Positions 8,925 to 17,236 of a stretch of DNA of 37,682 nucleotides are shown here, in pieces; positions within the stretch are counted from its first letter, which is position 1, and each line of letters starts with the position of its first letter. Both the position numbers and the translations under genes were made by a program. The notes beneath the pieces were generated by a model. It was not told where the DNA came from. It saw nothing but the letters and a program-made list of their open reading frames with translations, and ran no database searches. Location: the NCBI RefSeq assembly GCF_030529325.1, contig NZ_JAUMXC010000019.1:1-37682 (forward strand), in the 5' to 3' direction. The stretch is from Porphyromonas sp. (GTDB lineage: Bacteria; Bacteroidota; Bacteroidia; Bacteroidales; Porphyromonadaceae).

Positions 8925-10154
8925 TCACATCGTCAGTAATTTGCGTACAACCTCCGCATATATAGGATCTTTGGTATCCTCTGTCAGCTTACGAAGGCGC
9001 GAGATCATTGTGGTAGAGTACACATGCGAAAGATGAGAACAGTGCTTATTCACTGCTTCTGAGATCTCTTCACCTATATCAACCGGCAAATTGGCCAATT
9101 CTTGTGCAAGAATATCATCTATGTCCGAACGAATCAGGCTATACACGTCTCGGATCGTAAGTCCATCTCTCCATTGGAGGTATTCCATGACTGCCGTATC
9201 TAACACTTCTCTGACAGAGTCAGGTATCACAGTATTTGCTTCCGAATACAAAGAGCCCAAGTCATCGATACAATACAAGGAAACTCCGGAAACCTCTGCG
9301 ACATCTTCTGCGGCATTGCGAGGGAGAGCCATATCAAAGATATCTATGGGAACCACGCCTTCTCCGAGTGAAGTCTTGTCTATAATTGGTGTCGATGCTG
9401 ATGTTGCAACCCATAGCCAACGTACACCACGGAGAGCGGTACTCAAAGTATCGCCGTGATAAATTTGAGAAATACCATTAGCTTCAGCACACTTCAGAGC
9501 TCTATCTGCAGTTCTATTATAGATCGCCAAGTCTTTTACTCCTAATCCTTTTAGGCTTTGAATCACTGTGACCGCCATCTGTCCGGCACCCAAGATAAGT
9601 GTCCGCCCCATTTTTAGTCCATCACCATATTTTAGTCTCATAAACTCGACGGCTGCCGCACCGGCAGAGGTATTGACAGCCTTGACAGGATGGGTGGTAC
9701 GTATCACCTTACTGACCTCAAGGGCCTTATCAAAGAGACGTAGTATGATATTGGTGGTAACACTGGCCGATCTTGCAAGAAATAAGGCCTCCTTAACCTG
9801 TCCAACGATCTGAGTCTCCCCTTGAACAAGCGAACGATATCCGGCGACTAATGCAAACAGATGTCGAATAGCATCTGACTCAGACATAAAGTAAAAGTAG
9901 CGTCTGTGGGTATTAGGCATCTTCTTGTACTCCATAACATAACGGATCAAATGATGCTCCAACTCCTTCTGCTCCAAATCACTATCCACGTAAATCTCGG
10001 TGCGATTACATGTAGAGATCAAAACTCCTCCATTTATGATCTTCAGCGACTTTGCGCGACGCAAAAAGTCCACTGCATCTGCAGGGACAAAAGAGAATGC
10101 TTCTCTAATATCTATCGGAGCAGTTTTGTGATCAATCCCTATTATTGATAGCAT
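8925..10154 (-). CDS. hemA: Glutamyl-tRNA reductase
   Basis: HemA reduces glutamyl-tRNA(Glu) to glutamate-1-semialdehyde with NADPH, the first step of the C5 pathway. The frame is open up to 10220, but the family start MLSIIGIDHKTAPIDIRE is at 10154, giving 409 residues. The catalytic cysteine is Cys49 in LISTCNRTEIYV. Next come HLFALVAGYRSLVQGETQIVGQVKEAL, the nucleotide-binding TLILGAGQMA, and the C-terminal dimerisation helix ending in RKLL. It is the first gene of the hem run. I could not find a clear TAnnTTTG box just upstream, so the promoter is unassigned; it may lie within or before sod. Confidence 0.96.
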   Translation of the reverse strand: MLSIIGIDHKTAPIDIREAFSFVPADAVDFLRRAKSLKIINGGVLISTCNRTEIYVDSDLEQKELEHHLIRYVMEYKKMPNTHRRYFYFMSESDAIRHLFALVAGYRSLVQGETQIVGQVKEALFLARSASVTTNIILRLFDKALEVSKVIRTTHPVKAVNTSAGAAAVEFMRLKYGDGLKMGRTLILGAGQMAVTVIQSLKGLGVKDLAIYNRTADRALKCAEANGISQIYHGDTLSTALRGVRWLWVATSASTPIIDKTSLGEGVVPIDIFDMALPRNAAEDVAEVSGVSLYCIDDLGSLYSEANTVIPDSVREVLDTAVMEYLQWRDGLTIRDVYSLIRSDIDDILAQELANLPVDIGEEISEAVNKHCSHLSHVYSTTMISRLRKLTEDTKDPIYAEVVRKLLTM

Positions 10155-10190
10155 TTTATAATTGTGTATGTCTTGTATTAAAGTATAGAA

Positions 10191-10222
10191 GGCGTGTCTT
10201 GGCCTTGTCAACCAGAGCACGC
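10191..10222 (-). terminator. Possible weak terminator after sod
   Basis: On the minus strand, GGCGTG and CACGCC can pair around an internal TGG/CCA stem, followed by a T-rich but interrupted tail (TTCTATACTTT). It lies between the sod stop and the hemA start. The weak tail means partial read-through from sod into hemA is plausible. Confidence 0.4.
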
Positions 10223-10264
10223 CCTCCTGTCTATACGTTTAGTTTGTATCTGCTTTAGATCAAA

Positions 10265-11017
10265 TTACTTGGTAATGATCAGCTCTTGACCACGATCTTG
10301 ATAACGCTTGGCTACAACATTCCAATCGATGATGTCCCAGACCTTCTTGAGGTGCTCGGCTCTTCTATTCTCATAGTCAAGGTAATAAGCGTGCTCCCAT
10401 ACGTCGATACCCATGAGAGGCACAAGACCCTTAGTTACAGGGTTACCCGCATTGGCTTCCTTTGTGATTTGGAGCTTTCCATCCTTATCACATGCCAACC
10501 ATGCCCATCCCGAGCCAAAGACTGTGACTGCAGCAGCCTCAAATTCTGCCTTGAATTTCTCGAAATCACCGAATGTCGCAGCAATTGCATCGGCAAGCTC
10601 TCCTGTAGGAGCAGCTCCACCGTTTGGGCTGAACTGCAGGAAGTAAAGGATATGGTTGAGGTTTTGACCGGCATTATTGAAGATACCACCATCAGACTCC
10701 TTAACAATAGTCACAAGATCCTTATCAGCGAAAGGTGTTCCTTCGATAAGTCTGTTGAGATTGTCCACATATGCCTGAAGGTGCTTTCCGTGGTGTAGTT
10801 CTACTGTACGCTTGCTGATCACTGGAGCAAGAGCGTCTGTTGCATAAGGTAGTTTTACTAGTTCAAATTTCATATTTCTAATCTGTTTAGGTGTTTTAGC
10901 CCCATCATCACAATATTCTACAGCAGCTGTAGACTTTTCTGACTTACCAGTAGCACCGGTAAAAATTAAAGGAGCTGCAATAACTCCCAATGCGACAATG
11001 GGCAATATTCTGTTCAT
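10265..11017 (-). CDS. sodB: Fe/Mn-type superoxide dismutase with N-terminal signal-like extension
   Basis: The enzyme dismutates superoxide with an iron or manganese centre. Residues 49-250 match a complete family member: MKFELVKLPYATDALAPVIS, HHGKHLQAYVDNLN, GGIFNNAGQNLNHILYF, FGSGWAWLACD and the metal-binding DVWEHAYYLDYENRR. The glutamine in NNAGQ is the iron-type or cambialistic arrangement. The frame is open for 48 codons upstream, starting MNRILPIVALGVIAAPLIF, a basic then hydrophobic run like a signal peptide. A cytosolic form would start at the internal ATG at 10873. Which start is used cannot be settled from sequence, so the longer form is given because its N-terminus is non-random in composition. 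Gene symbol follows the Fe-type reading. Confidence 0.93.
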   Translation of the reverse strand: MNRILPIVALGVIAAPLIFTGATGKSEKSTAAVEYCDDGAKTPKQIRNMKFELVKLPYATDALAPVISKRTVELHHGKHLQAYVDNLNRLIEGTPFADKDLVTIVKESDGGIFNNAGQNLNHILYFLQFSPNGGAAPTGELADAIAATFGDFEKFKAEFEAAAVTVFGSGWAWLACDKDGKLQITKEANAGNPVTKGLVPLMGIDVWEHAYYLDYENRRAEHLKKVWDIIDWNVVAKRYQDRGQELIITK

Positions 11018-11104
11018 TAAGTTTAATGTAGTTTTAAATGCTTCAATACTGTAGCTATAACAGATGAACAGTCCGGATAGTTCACAAAACAGTGATTATT
11101 TTTT

Positions 11105-11122
11105 AAAGGAATGCATTCCTTT
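11105..11122. promoter_or_regulatory. 18-bp perfect palindrome upstream of sod, possible operator
   Basis: AAAGGAATGCATTCCTTT is perfectly self-complementary and lies 88 bp before the long sod start. Length and position fit a dimeric regulator site, but it does not match a Fur, PerR or OxyR consensus that I recognise. Regulatory function is inference. Confidence 0.4.
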
Positions 11123-11279
11123 ATTAACAGACACAAATTCGCTATAGGTAAATTTAATATCTCATTATGACTGCAATATCGTAGAACAAATCAAAGGCAA
11201 AAAGATTGAGAAAAAGTAAGGCTAAAGCACGAAATCGACTTACCTATATCGAGCAACTGATGTGCTTACTGATTTCTCA

Positions 11280-11301
11280 AGTTAGACATCCTTTTGGGGC
11301 T
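11280..11301 (+). repeat. Single copy of the 22-bp repeat family
   Basis: The core GTTAGACATCCTT (11281-11293) differs by one base from the core GTTAGACAACCTT found four times at 26131-26209. As in that array it is preceded by TCAA. Confidence 0.55.
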
Positions 11302-11350
11302 TTATGAGAAGAGTTTTTTAATGACACGCAAATCGGGTATAAAATAGAGA

Positions 11351-11399
11351 ATAAAAAATGCCCCTTATGTGCCTAATGCAGAAAACACATAAGGGGCAT
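11351..11399 (-). terminator. Rho-independent terminator of the PBP gene
   Basis: A perfect 14-bp stem (ATGCCCCTTATGTG with CACATAAGGGGCAT, 11358-11371 and 11386-11399) is followed on the minus strand by TTTTTTAT. It lies 12 bp beyond the stop at 11412. Confidence 0.9.
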
Positions 11400-11411
11400 C
11401 AATCATATTAC

Positions 11412-13754
11412 CTACTCGAATAAATCATCTATTCCCTCGGAAGTAGGAGTGTCTGTGGGCTTTCTCTCCAATGACTCCTCTGCACAAGGGTTCTTGTATG
11501 CTTCCGGAACCTGGAATTTCTCAGAAGCATTATACATCATACTTGGATCGGCAAATAGCTTTTTGAAAAATGAAGCCACAACAGGCAAAGCCATAGAGGC
11601 TCCTTGACCATGAGCCATACGATCAAAGTGAATAGAGCGATCTTCTCCTCCTACCCAGCACCCCGCAGTAAGAGAGGGAGTAAAACACATAAACCAACCA
11701 TCTGAGTTGTTCTGTGTTGTACCTGTCTTTCCTCCCATTTCAGCCTGGATTCCATACTTGAATCTCATACGACTACCTGTCCCGCCATCAATGACACTTC
11801 TAAGCATGTGGAGAGTCTTATATGTCGCAGCTTCTGGCAGCACTTCGTTCATTCTTGGGCTGAAATTAGCAATGATATTGCCGTACTGATCTTCGATTCG
11901 TGTCACAAAGATCGGCTCTGCTCGTATACCTCCATTTGAGAATGTCGTAAAGGCACTTACCATTTCAGCAACAGAAATATCTGGTGTACCAAGGCAAATT
12001 GAAACAACAGGATCAAGCTTACCTGTGACTCCGAAAGAATGTAGGAGTTCAACAAACGTATATGGAGAAAGTCTGCTCATGAGCCATGCTGTCACCCAGT
12101 TATCAGAAACTTGCAATCCCCAATTTATAGAAACCATCTCTCCGACACGTTTTGCTCCAGGATTGCGAGGTGACCAAATCCGGCCATTCTCATCCACAAG
12201 TTGAGGTTGTACATGAAGGACCTGGTCACACGGACTGAAACCTTCATTCATAGCCATTGCATATAAAAGTGGTTTCATTACGGAGCCAACTTGTCGACGA
12301 CCGGCAGTAACCATATCATACTGAAAAGCACCATAGTTAATTCCACCCACGTACGCTTTAACTTCGCCATTTCTTGAATCCATGGCCATAAAACCAGTGC
12401 GCAAGAAAGATTTATAGTAAAGGATAGAGTCCCTAGGGGTCATTATCGTATCCTTCTGACCTCCATACGTAAACACGGTCATCTCCGTGGGTTCATCAAA
12501 AGTTTGAAGGATCTCCTTTTTACTCAAGCCCTCAGAATCTAAATGACGATATCTGTCGCTTTGCTCTATAGCTCGAGAGATGATGGACTTGCGCTCATCA
12601 TCAGAGATTTTAGCGGAAAAAGGACCTGTCTTACGACCTTTTTTCTCCTTAAAAAACTCTGGTTGGAGAGTTCCACTAAAATGTTCAAAAACTGCCTCTT
12701 CAGCATATTGCTGCATACGAGCATTGATACCGGTATAAATCTTTAATCCATCTGTATAGATATTGTACGAAGAACCATCGGCTTTCTTATTTTTATTGCA
12801 CCACCCATACAGAGGTTGAGTTTCCCAAGCAAGTGAATCTCTAGTGTATTGCTCCATCATCCATCCTCTATAATTGCGGCGATTAGGTTTATCTGCCATC
12901 ATTATTTTTTTAATGAATTCTCGGAAATAAGTAGCCAATCCACCTTTATGATTTTGGACACTGAAAGAAAGATTCAGTGGCAGTTTGGAGATAGAATCAC
13001 ACTCGTGTTGGGTGATATACTGACTGTCAGCCATCAACTGCAGCACCACATTACGTCTTTCGGTGGTACGATCGAGGTAGCGTACAGGATTGTAAAACGA
13101 AGGATTTTTGCACATCCCAATAAGAGTTGCAGCCTCTTGAATACTCAATTCCTTAGGAGTCTTATTGAAATAGGTTTTTGTGGCAGACTCGATACCAACA
13201 GCCTGATAGAGGAAGTCAAACTTATTGAGATAAAGATTGATAATTTCCTCCTTAGTATAGTAACGCTCAAGTTCTACGGCGATCACCCACTCTATAGGCT
13301 TCTGTAAAAGTCGTTCAAAGATATTTCCGGCTTGTGGAGAATACAACTGCTTTGCCAACTGCTGTGAGATTGTACTACCACCTCCGGAATTTTTCTGCCC
13401 AAGCACCCCCGTCTTGACAACAGCGCGCATGAGCCCCCTGAAATCAATCCCGGAGTGATCCTTAAATCTCTTATCTTCGGTAGCGACAAGAGCCTTGACA
13501 AGGTGTGGAGATAAATCTTCGTATGTAATATAGATGCGGTTATTATTTTTAAGAGCAAAAGCTCCAAGCATCTGTCCATCCTCTGATATTACCTGGGAGG
13601 CATACTTATCGATAGGATTCTCCAAATCAGCAATAGGAGGCATATACCCTATCTTACCCTTTGCTATCATGACAAACATAATAGCTGTACCTACTATCAC
13701 CGCCAACACAGCCAACCATGCCAGCACAATGAGATACTTCAACCAATTTTTCAT
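11412..13754 (-). CDS. mrcA: Class A penicillin-binding protein (PBP1A-like transglycosylase/transpeptidase)
   Basis: This bifunctional enzyme polymerises glycan strands and cross-links peptides in the cell wall. The 780-residue protein has an N-terminal membrane anchor (about 7-31). Next is a GT51 transglycosylase domain with catalytic Glu93 in ATEDKRFKDHSGID and the GGSTISQQLAKQLY motif. The transpeptidase domain has Ser491-x-x-Lys494 (GSVMK), SDN at 550-552 and Lys676-Thr-Gly in KTGTTQNNSDGWF. The C-terminal tail is proline- and acid-rich. A TATCTTTG box at 13803-13810 is its likely promoter, and a strong terminator follows, so it appears to be transcribed alone. Confidence 0.95.
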   Translation of the reverse strand: MKNWLKYLIVLAWLAVLAVIVGTAIMFVMIAKGKIGYMPPIADLENPIDKYASQVISEDGQMLGAFALKNNNRIYITYEDLSPHLVKALVATEDKRFKDHSGIDFRGLMRAVVKTGVLGQKNSGGGSTISQQLAKQLYSPQAGNIFERLLQKPIEWVIAVELERYYTKEEIINLYLNKFDFLYQAVGIESATKTYFNKTPKELSIQEAATLIGMCKNPSFYNPVRYLDRTTERRNVVLQLMADSQYITQHECDSISKLPLNLSFSVQNHKGGLATYFREFIKKIMMADKPNRRNYRGWMMEQYTRDSLAWETQPLYGWCNKNKKADGSSYNIYTDGLKIYTGINARMQQYAEEAVFEHFSGTLQPEFFKEKKGRKTGPFSAKISDDERKSIISRAIEQSDRYRHLDSEGLSKKEILQTFDEPTEMTVFTYGGQKDTIMTPRDSILYYKSFLRTGFMAMDSRNGEVKAYVGGINYGAFQYDMVTAGRRQVGSVMKPLLYAMAMNEGFSPCDQVLHVQPQLVDENGRIWSPRNPGAKRVGEMVSINWGLQVSDNWVTAWLMSRLSPYTFVELLHSFGVTGKLDPVVSICLGTPDISVAEMVSAFTTFSNGGIRAEPIFVTRIEDQYGNIIANFSPRMNEVLPEAATYKTLHMLRSVIDGGTGSRMRFKYGIQAEMGGKTGTTQNNSDGWFMCFTPSLTAGCWVGGEDRSIHFDRMAHGQGASMALPVVASFFKKLFADPSMMYNASEKFQVPEAYKNPCAEESLERKPTDTPTSEGIDDLFE

Positions 13755-13802
13755 ATATTCTATGCTTTAACTTCCCACGAAGTTTTTAATTTACTCGATT
13801 GG

Positions 13803-13810
13803 CAAAGATA
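13803..13810 (-). promoter_or_regulatory. Bacteroidetes -7 element of the PBP gene
   Basis: Reads TATCTTTG on the minus strand, matching TAnnTTTG, 49 bp before the ATG at 13754. No clear -33 TTG was found at the usual 19-20 bp distance. Confidence 0.5.
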
Positions 13811-13859
13811 AAAAATATCTGTCTTTGTTCCTTGTAACAGAAGTTATACTAATCTAATA

Positions 13860-14570
13860 TTATCTCTCAATCTTTATGAGTTGGATATCCTCACGTGCAC
13901 TCAAGACCTTGTGCAACTTGGTGATATCCTCATCACTATTACACCGCAGTTGAAAAACATAAGTACTCATATTTTTATCATTATCGACCTCTATCGAATA
14001 ATTCTGCATCCTGATACCATGAGCTAGTATATTTTCCTTTATATCAGAACAGTCGTGGATGCGTTCTCTGAACAACAATGTCAATGTCACTTCACTCAGA
14101 TTGATCTCAAGTCTTGACTTAAGATTTTCGAGAGTAATGAGTATCAACAATACAATAAAAGTGATCAAAAGCCCTGTAATGTACATACCGGCACCGACTG
14201 CAAGACCCAATACCGCAGAAACCCATATCAATGCTGCTGTCGTCATCCCTTGAATATGGTTTCCTCGTCCTCGGATTATTGCCCCGGCTCCCAAAAAACC
14301 AACACCCGACACAACCTGAGCTGCAATACGGGTAAAATCCCCCATCCCAAATGTATATGGGATATATATTGAACAGAGCATAGCGATACAAGAACCCACA
14401 GTTATAAGGGCGAATGTCCTAAGCCCGGCATTGTGATATCGGATCTGGCGGTTATAACCGATCACAACCCCTAAGATGGCACTATAAAAAAGACGTATGG
14501 GGATATCCTGAACTTCTATACCTTGATGATATAGAAAAGGGAAAAGGCTGTTTAGTGTATCAAAAGACAT
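13860..14570 (-). CDS. MgtC/SapB-family inner-membrane protein
   Basis: The 236-residue protein has four or five hydrophobic segments in its first 135 residues, then a soluble ACT-like C-terminal domain. The family signature is seen in RLFYSAILGVVIGYNRQIRYHNAGLRT (written in pieces: LGVVIGYNRQ, HNAGLRTFALITVGS) and GVGFLGAGAIIRGRG. Members are linked to magnesium limitation and intracellular survival in some pathogens, and often modulate other membrane proteins rather than transport ions; the role here is unknown. It starts 28 bp after pyrD and is probably cotranscribed with pyrK-pyrD. Confidence 0.9.
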   Translation of the reverse strand: MSFDTLNSLFPFLYHQGIEVQDIPIRLFYSAILGVVIGYNRQIRYHNAGLRTFALITVGSCIAMLCSIYIPYTFGMGDFTRIAAQVVSGVGFLGAGAIIRGRGNHIQGMTTAALIWVSAVLGLAVGAGMYITGLLITFIVLLILITLENLKSRLEINLSEVTLTLLFRERIHDCSDIKENILAHGIRMQNYSIEVDNDKNMSTYVFQLRCNSDEDITKLHKVLSAREDIQLIKIER

Positions 14571-14598
14571 AAGATAGTACTGATTGAGATAAAAACAA

Positions 14599-15519
14599 TC
14601 AAATTTCTAAGGCACCCACGAGATCATTAATATCAGACACACCATGACGCGTCATATAATCTTCAATGCCGGCCAACACTTTGATCGGAGAAAGAGGATC
14701 AACAAAATTATAAGTACCGATTTGAATCGCGGACGCACCACACAAGATGAACTCAATAGCATCCTGCCAGGTACAAATACCTCCCAATCCGACAACAGGT
14801 ATATTGACAGCCCTAGCCACCTGCCATACCATCCGGAGTGCAATGGGCTTGATGCAAGGGCCTGAAAGTCCACCCGTGATAGTAGATAACTTCGGACGAC
14901 GAGTTTCAGCATCGACTGCCATACCGAGAAAGGTATTGACCAATGAAACAGCATCTGCACCATTAGCTTCAGCGGCACGTGCCATAGTTGCAATGTCTGT
15001 CACGTTGGGAGATAGCTTCACAATCAAAGTCTTGGGATATACCTTCCTGACAGCTTTTACAATGCTTGTAATACCTTCACAAGTAACACCAAAAGCCATG
15101 CCACCCTCTTTGACGTTGGGACAAGAGATGTTCAACTCGATTGCCTTTATCTTTTCCAAGCCCGCAATCACCTCTGTAGTCTCAATATAGTCCTCTATGG
15201 CAGAACCACTTACATTGACAATAATCTCCGTCCCCAGTTTAGTGGCTTCAGGATAGATATACTCGGCAAAGTAATGAACGCCTTTATTCTGCAAACCAAC
15301 GGCATTAAGCATGCCTGATGCTGTTTCGGCCATACGGCAAGGTGGATTCCCCTCTCTATGATGTAGAGTGGTACCTTTAGCAAATATGGCACCAAGGCAA
15401 GACACGTCATAGACCTTGTCCATCATGATACCATCACCAAACGTCCCTGAGGCTGTAGTCACAGGATTTTTGAGCTCCAAGTCTCCTATCTTTACTTTAA
15501 GATTTTTATCCATCACCAC
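14599..15519 (-). CDS. pyrD: Dihydroorotate dehydrogenase B, catalytic subunit
   Basis: This FMN subunit oxidises dihydroorotate to orotate in pyrimidine synthesis. At 306 residues it is the class 1B type, which pairs with PyrK and uses NAD. Visible features are [16 protein letters not shown], the active-site loop [17 protein letters not shown] with the catalytic cysteine, KLSPNVTDI, and the FMN phosphate site [26 protein letters not shown]. The annotated start reads MVMDKN; the second Met (MDKNLKV) is an equally good start. Its start overlaps the pyrK stop by seven bases, matching the need for equal subunit amounts. Confidence 0.96.
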   Translation of the reverse strand: MVMDKNLKVKIGDLELKNPVTTASGTFGDGIMMDKVYDVSCLGAIFAKGTTLHHREGNPPCRMAETASGMLNAVGLQNKGVHYFAEYIYPEATKLGTEIIVNVSGSAIEDYIETTEVIAGLEKIKAIELNISCPNVKEGGMAFGVTCEGITSIVKAVRKVYPKTLIVKLSPNVTDIATMARAAEANGADAVSLVNTFLGMAVDAETRRPKLSTITGGLSGPCIKPIALRMVWQVARAVNIPVVGLGGICTWQDAIEFILCGASAIQIGTYNFVDPLSPIKVLAGIEDYMTRHGVSDINDLVGALEI

Positions 15520-16298
15520 AAAAGATCTTGAGTGTTAAAAACAGGACCATCGGTACATACACACTTATGGCCTTTAGTCGTTGGTTCTACGCAGCAAAGA
15601 CAAACACCCATACCACAAGCCATTATATTTTCCAGGGAAACTTCACATCTGATTGCTCTTGACTTAGCCCACTTTGCCACACTTTTCATCATAGGGGTTG
15701 GACCGCATACATACACATCTGAGAACTCCTGTTTGAGAATACTGTGATTTGTTACAAATCCCTTCTCACCCCTCGAGGCATCCTCAGTCGTCAGATGCAA
15801 TACACCTGAGCCTTCAAACATAGACAGATCCGGAAAAGCATCAATACTACGTCCACCAAGTAGATATATCGGCTCGAACCCCTGACTCTTCAATTTCTGA
15901 CCAAGGCTGAGCATCGGAGCCAACCCCACTCCACCACCCACAAGGAGCGGACGCTTACCCTGAGGAGCAGAAAATGTATTACCAAGCGGTAGTATAGCAT
16001 TTATGGTATCTCCTACCCTGGCTTTTGAGAGGTGTTCAGTTCCCCGTCCGGCTACTTGTATGAGCAGCCCTACAACGCTTTCACTACTATAGTATATAGA
16101 AATAGGTCGACGCAGAAACACACCGTCGCAACCTTTCACGTGAAGTTCGACAAACTGCCCCGGCTCACAGACCGGAAGAGACATATCATCCTGGGGAGAT
16201 AACTCCAAAAGAAAAAGTCGGGGAGAGAAATGTTCAACCTTTGTCACAATGAGATCTATGCAAGAGATCTTTGTATCTCGTACTCTTGTGTCCATCAT
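15513..16298 (-). CDS. pyrK: Dihydroorotate dehydrogenase electron-transfer subunit
   Basis: PyrK carries FAD and a [2Fe-2S] cluster and passes electrons from PyrD to NAD. The FAD site is seen in [10 protein letters not shown], the NAD site in [18 protein letters not shown], and the cluster ligands in the C-terminal [21 protein letters not shown]. The frame is open to 16412, but that extension contains the flavodoxin terminator (16398-16437) and lies upstream of the promoter box at 16327-16334. The start is therefore taken at MMDTRVRD (16298, or 16295), giving about 261 residues, the usual length. Order pyrK-pyrD-mgtC suggests one transcription unit. Confidence 0.93.
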   Translation of the reverse strand: MMDTRVRDTKISCIDLIVTKVEHFSPRLFLLELSPQDDMSLPVCEPGQFVELHVKGCDGVFLRRPISIYYSSESVVGLLIQVAGRGTEHLSKARVGDTINAILPLGNTFSAPQGKRPLLVGGGVGLAPMLSLGQKLKSQGFEPIYLLGGRSIDAFPDLSMFEGSGVLHLTTEDASRGEKGFVTNHSILKQEFSDVYVCGPTPMMKSVAKWAKSRAIRCEVSLENIMACGMGVCLCCVEPTTKGHKCVCTDGPVFNTQDLLW

Positions 16299-16326
16299 AT
16301 TATTGAGATCATATTTATTTTGCCTA

Positions 16327-16334
16327 CAAAGATA
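16327..16334 (-). promoter_or_regulatory. Bacteroidetes -7 element of pyrK
   Basis: Reads TATCTTTG on the minus strand, about 28 bp before the ATG at 16298. It decides the pyrK start, because the longer open frame begins upstream of it. Confidence 0.5.
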
Positions 16335-16393
16335 TGAAAAAAGGACATCGTATCGGCCTCTGAGAAGGCTCTCACTCATCACCTTTCGAACAA

Positions 16394-16437
16394 ATAATAA
16401 AAAGCGTCCCAAGCACGGATTGTGCTCAGGACGCTTC
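16394..16437 (-). terminator. Rho-independent terminator of the flavodoxin gene
   Basis: On the minus strand AAGCGTCC pairs with GGACGCTT, with an inner GAGCAC/GTGCTT stem, followed by TTTATTATT. It lies about 65 bp beyond the flavodoxin stop at 16501. Confidence 0.85.
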
Positions 16438-16500
16438 CACTCATCTATAAAACTCTAATACGCCGAGGACAGATTATTGTCCAAGTCTGTATATCCAATA

Positions 16501-16995
16501 TCAAAGACCCAAAGCTGCGATCCAAGTGCTCATACGGTCATCTGTCTTGTCATCTTCGTTGACCTCGTCACAGCAAAGTCCGACAAGCTTACCGTCCACT
16601 TCAGCCTTTGATTCATTATAGCTATATTCTTCCGGAGTATAGGCACCAATGAAAGTACATCCACAACCAGACAATTCTTCGTAGATAATGCCCACAGCAT
16701 CACAGAAAGTATCATCGTATGCGCTTGAATCACCGCAACCAAAGAGACCAACCTTCTTTCCGGATACATGTCCCTTAAGGTCATTTAGGAAATCAAACCA
16801 GTCATCTTGTAGTTCGCCATAGCCCCATGTTGATGAACCTAATAGAAGGACTTCATAGTCACCTGCAGTAGCAGCAGAAGCATTTGCAACGTTATGAACG
16901 TCAGCTGCGTCTACACCGAGTTTACCTGCAATTCTATTAGCCAAGTCTTCTGCTGTACCTGTAGCTGAACCAAAGAAAATTCCAATCTTTTTCAT
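16501..16995 (-). CDS. fldA: Flavodoxin
   Basis: A 164-residue, acidic, soluble FMN electron carrier of the long-chain type, used by low-potential enzymes in place of ferredoxin, often when iron is short. The FMN phosphate loop is FFGSATGTAEDLANRI near the N-terminus. The isoalloxazine-contacting loops are SSTWGYGELQDDWFDF and GCGDSSAYDDTFCDAVG. It is monocistronic: a promoter lies at 17036-17066 and a terminator at 16394-16437. Iron regulation is possible but no Fur box is visible. Confidence 0.95.
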   Translation of the reverse strand: MKKIGIFFGSATGTAEDLANRIAGKLGVDAADVHNVANASAATAGDYEVLLLGSSTWGYGELQDDWFDFLNDLKGHVSGKKVGLFGCGDSSAYDDTFCDAVGIIYEELSGCGCTFIGAYTPEEYSYNESKAEVDGKLVGLCCDEVNEDDKTDDRMSTWIAALGL

Positions 16996-17035
16996 AGTGT
17001 GATAAAAATCTATTTTGTTGTTATTTGTTACATCG

Positions 17036-17066
17036 CAAAGCTACATAAGAATACAAGTAACCACAA
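17036..17066 (-). promoter_or_regulatory. Bacteroidetes-type promoter of the flavodoxin gene
   Basis: On the minus strand, TTG (17064-17066), a 20-bp spacer, then TAGCTTTG (17036-17043), matching the -33/-7 pattern of Bacteroidetes sigma factor promoters. The ATG is 40 bp downstream. Confidence 0.65.
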
Positions 17067-17236
17067 TCCCTATTTATTATCATTCTCACACTGTTTTGTA
17101 CCTAATGTTTGGTATTAAGATCGAAAAATCCTCAATTAACCCCTACAAGATTAATACATACAAAAAAAAGAAAACGCTGACCGCTCATGAGATACTGTCG
17201 GGAGAACAGTTCATCTTTTCACACATACGCGGCAAC

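Larger units (their letters stand above)
11018..11411. other. Intergenic region upstream of sod
   Basis: No gene is seen. It holds an 18-bp perfect palindrome at 11105-11122, a single copy of the 22-bp repeat family at 11280-11301, and the PBP terminator at 11351-11399. The sod promoter should lie here, but I could not identify a clear Bacteroidetes -7 element. Confidence 0.6.

Noticed and set aside
10286-10798. 170-codon plus-strand frame inside sod
   Set aside because: It is antisense to a well-supported SOD with all metal-site motifs.
12849-13307. 152-codon plus-strand frame inside the PBP gene
   Set aside because: Antisense shadow with no recognisable domain.
17160-17236. Terminator after smpB
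   Set aside because: There is a long T-run on the minus strand, but no stable hairpin directly in front of it.
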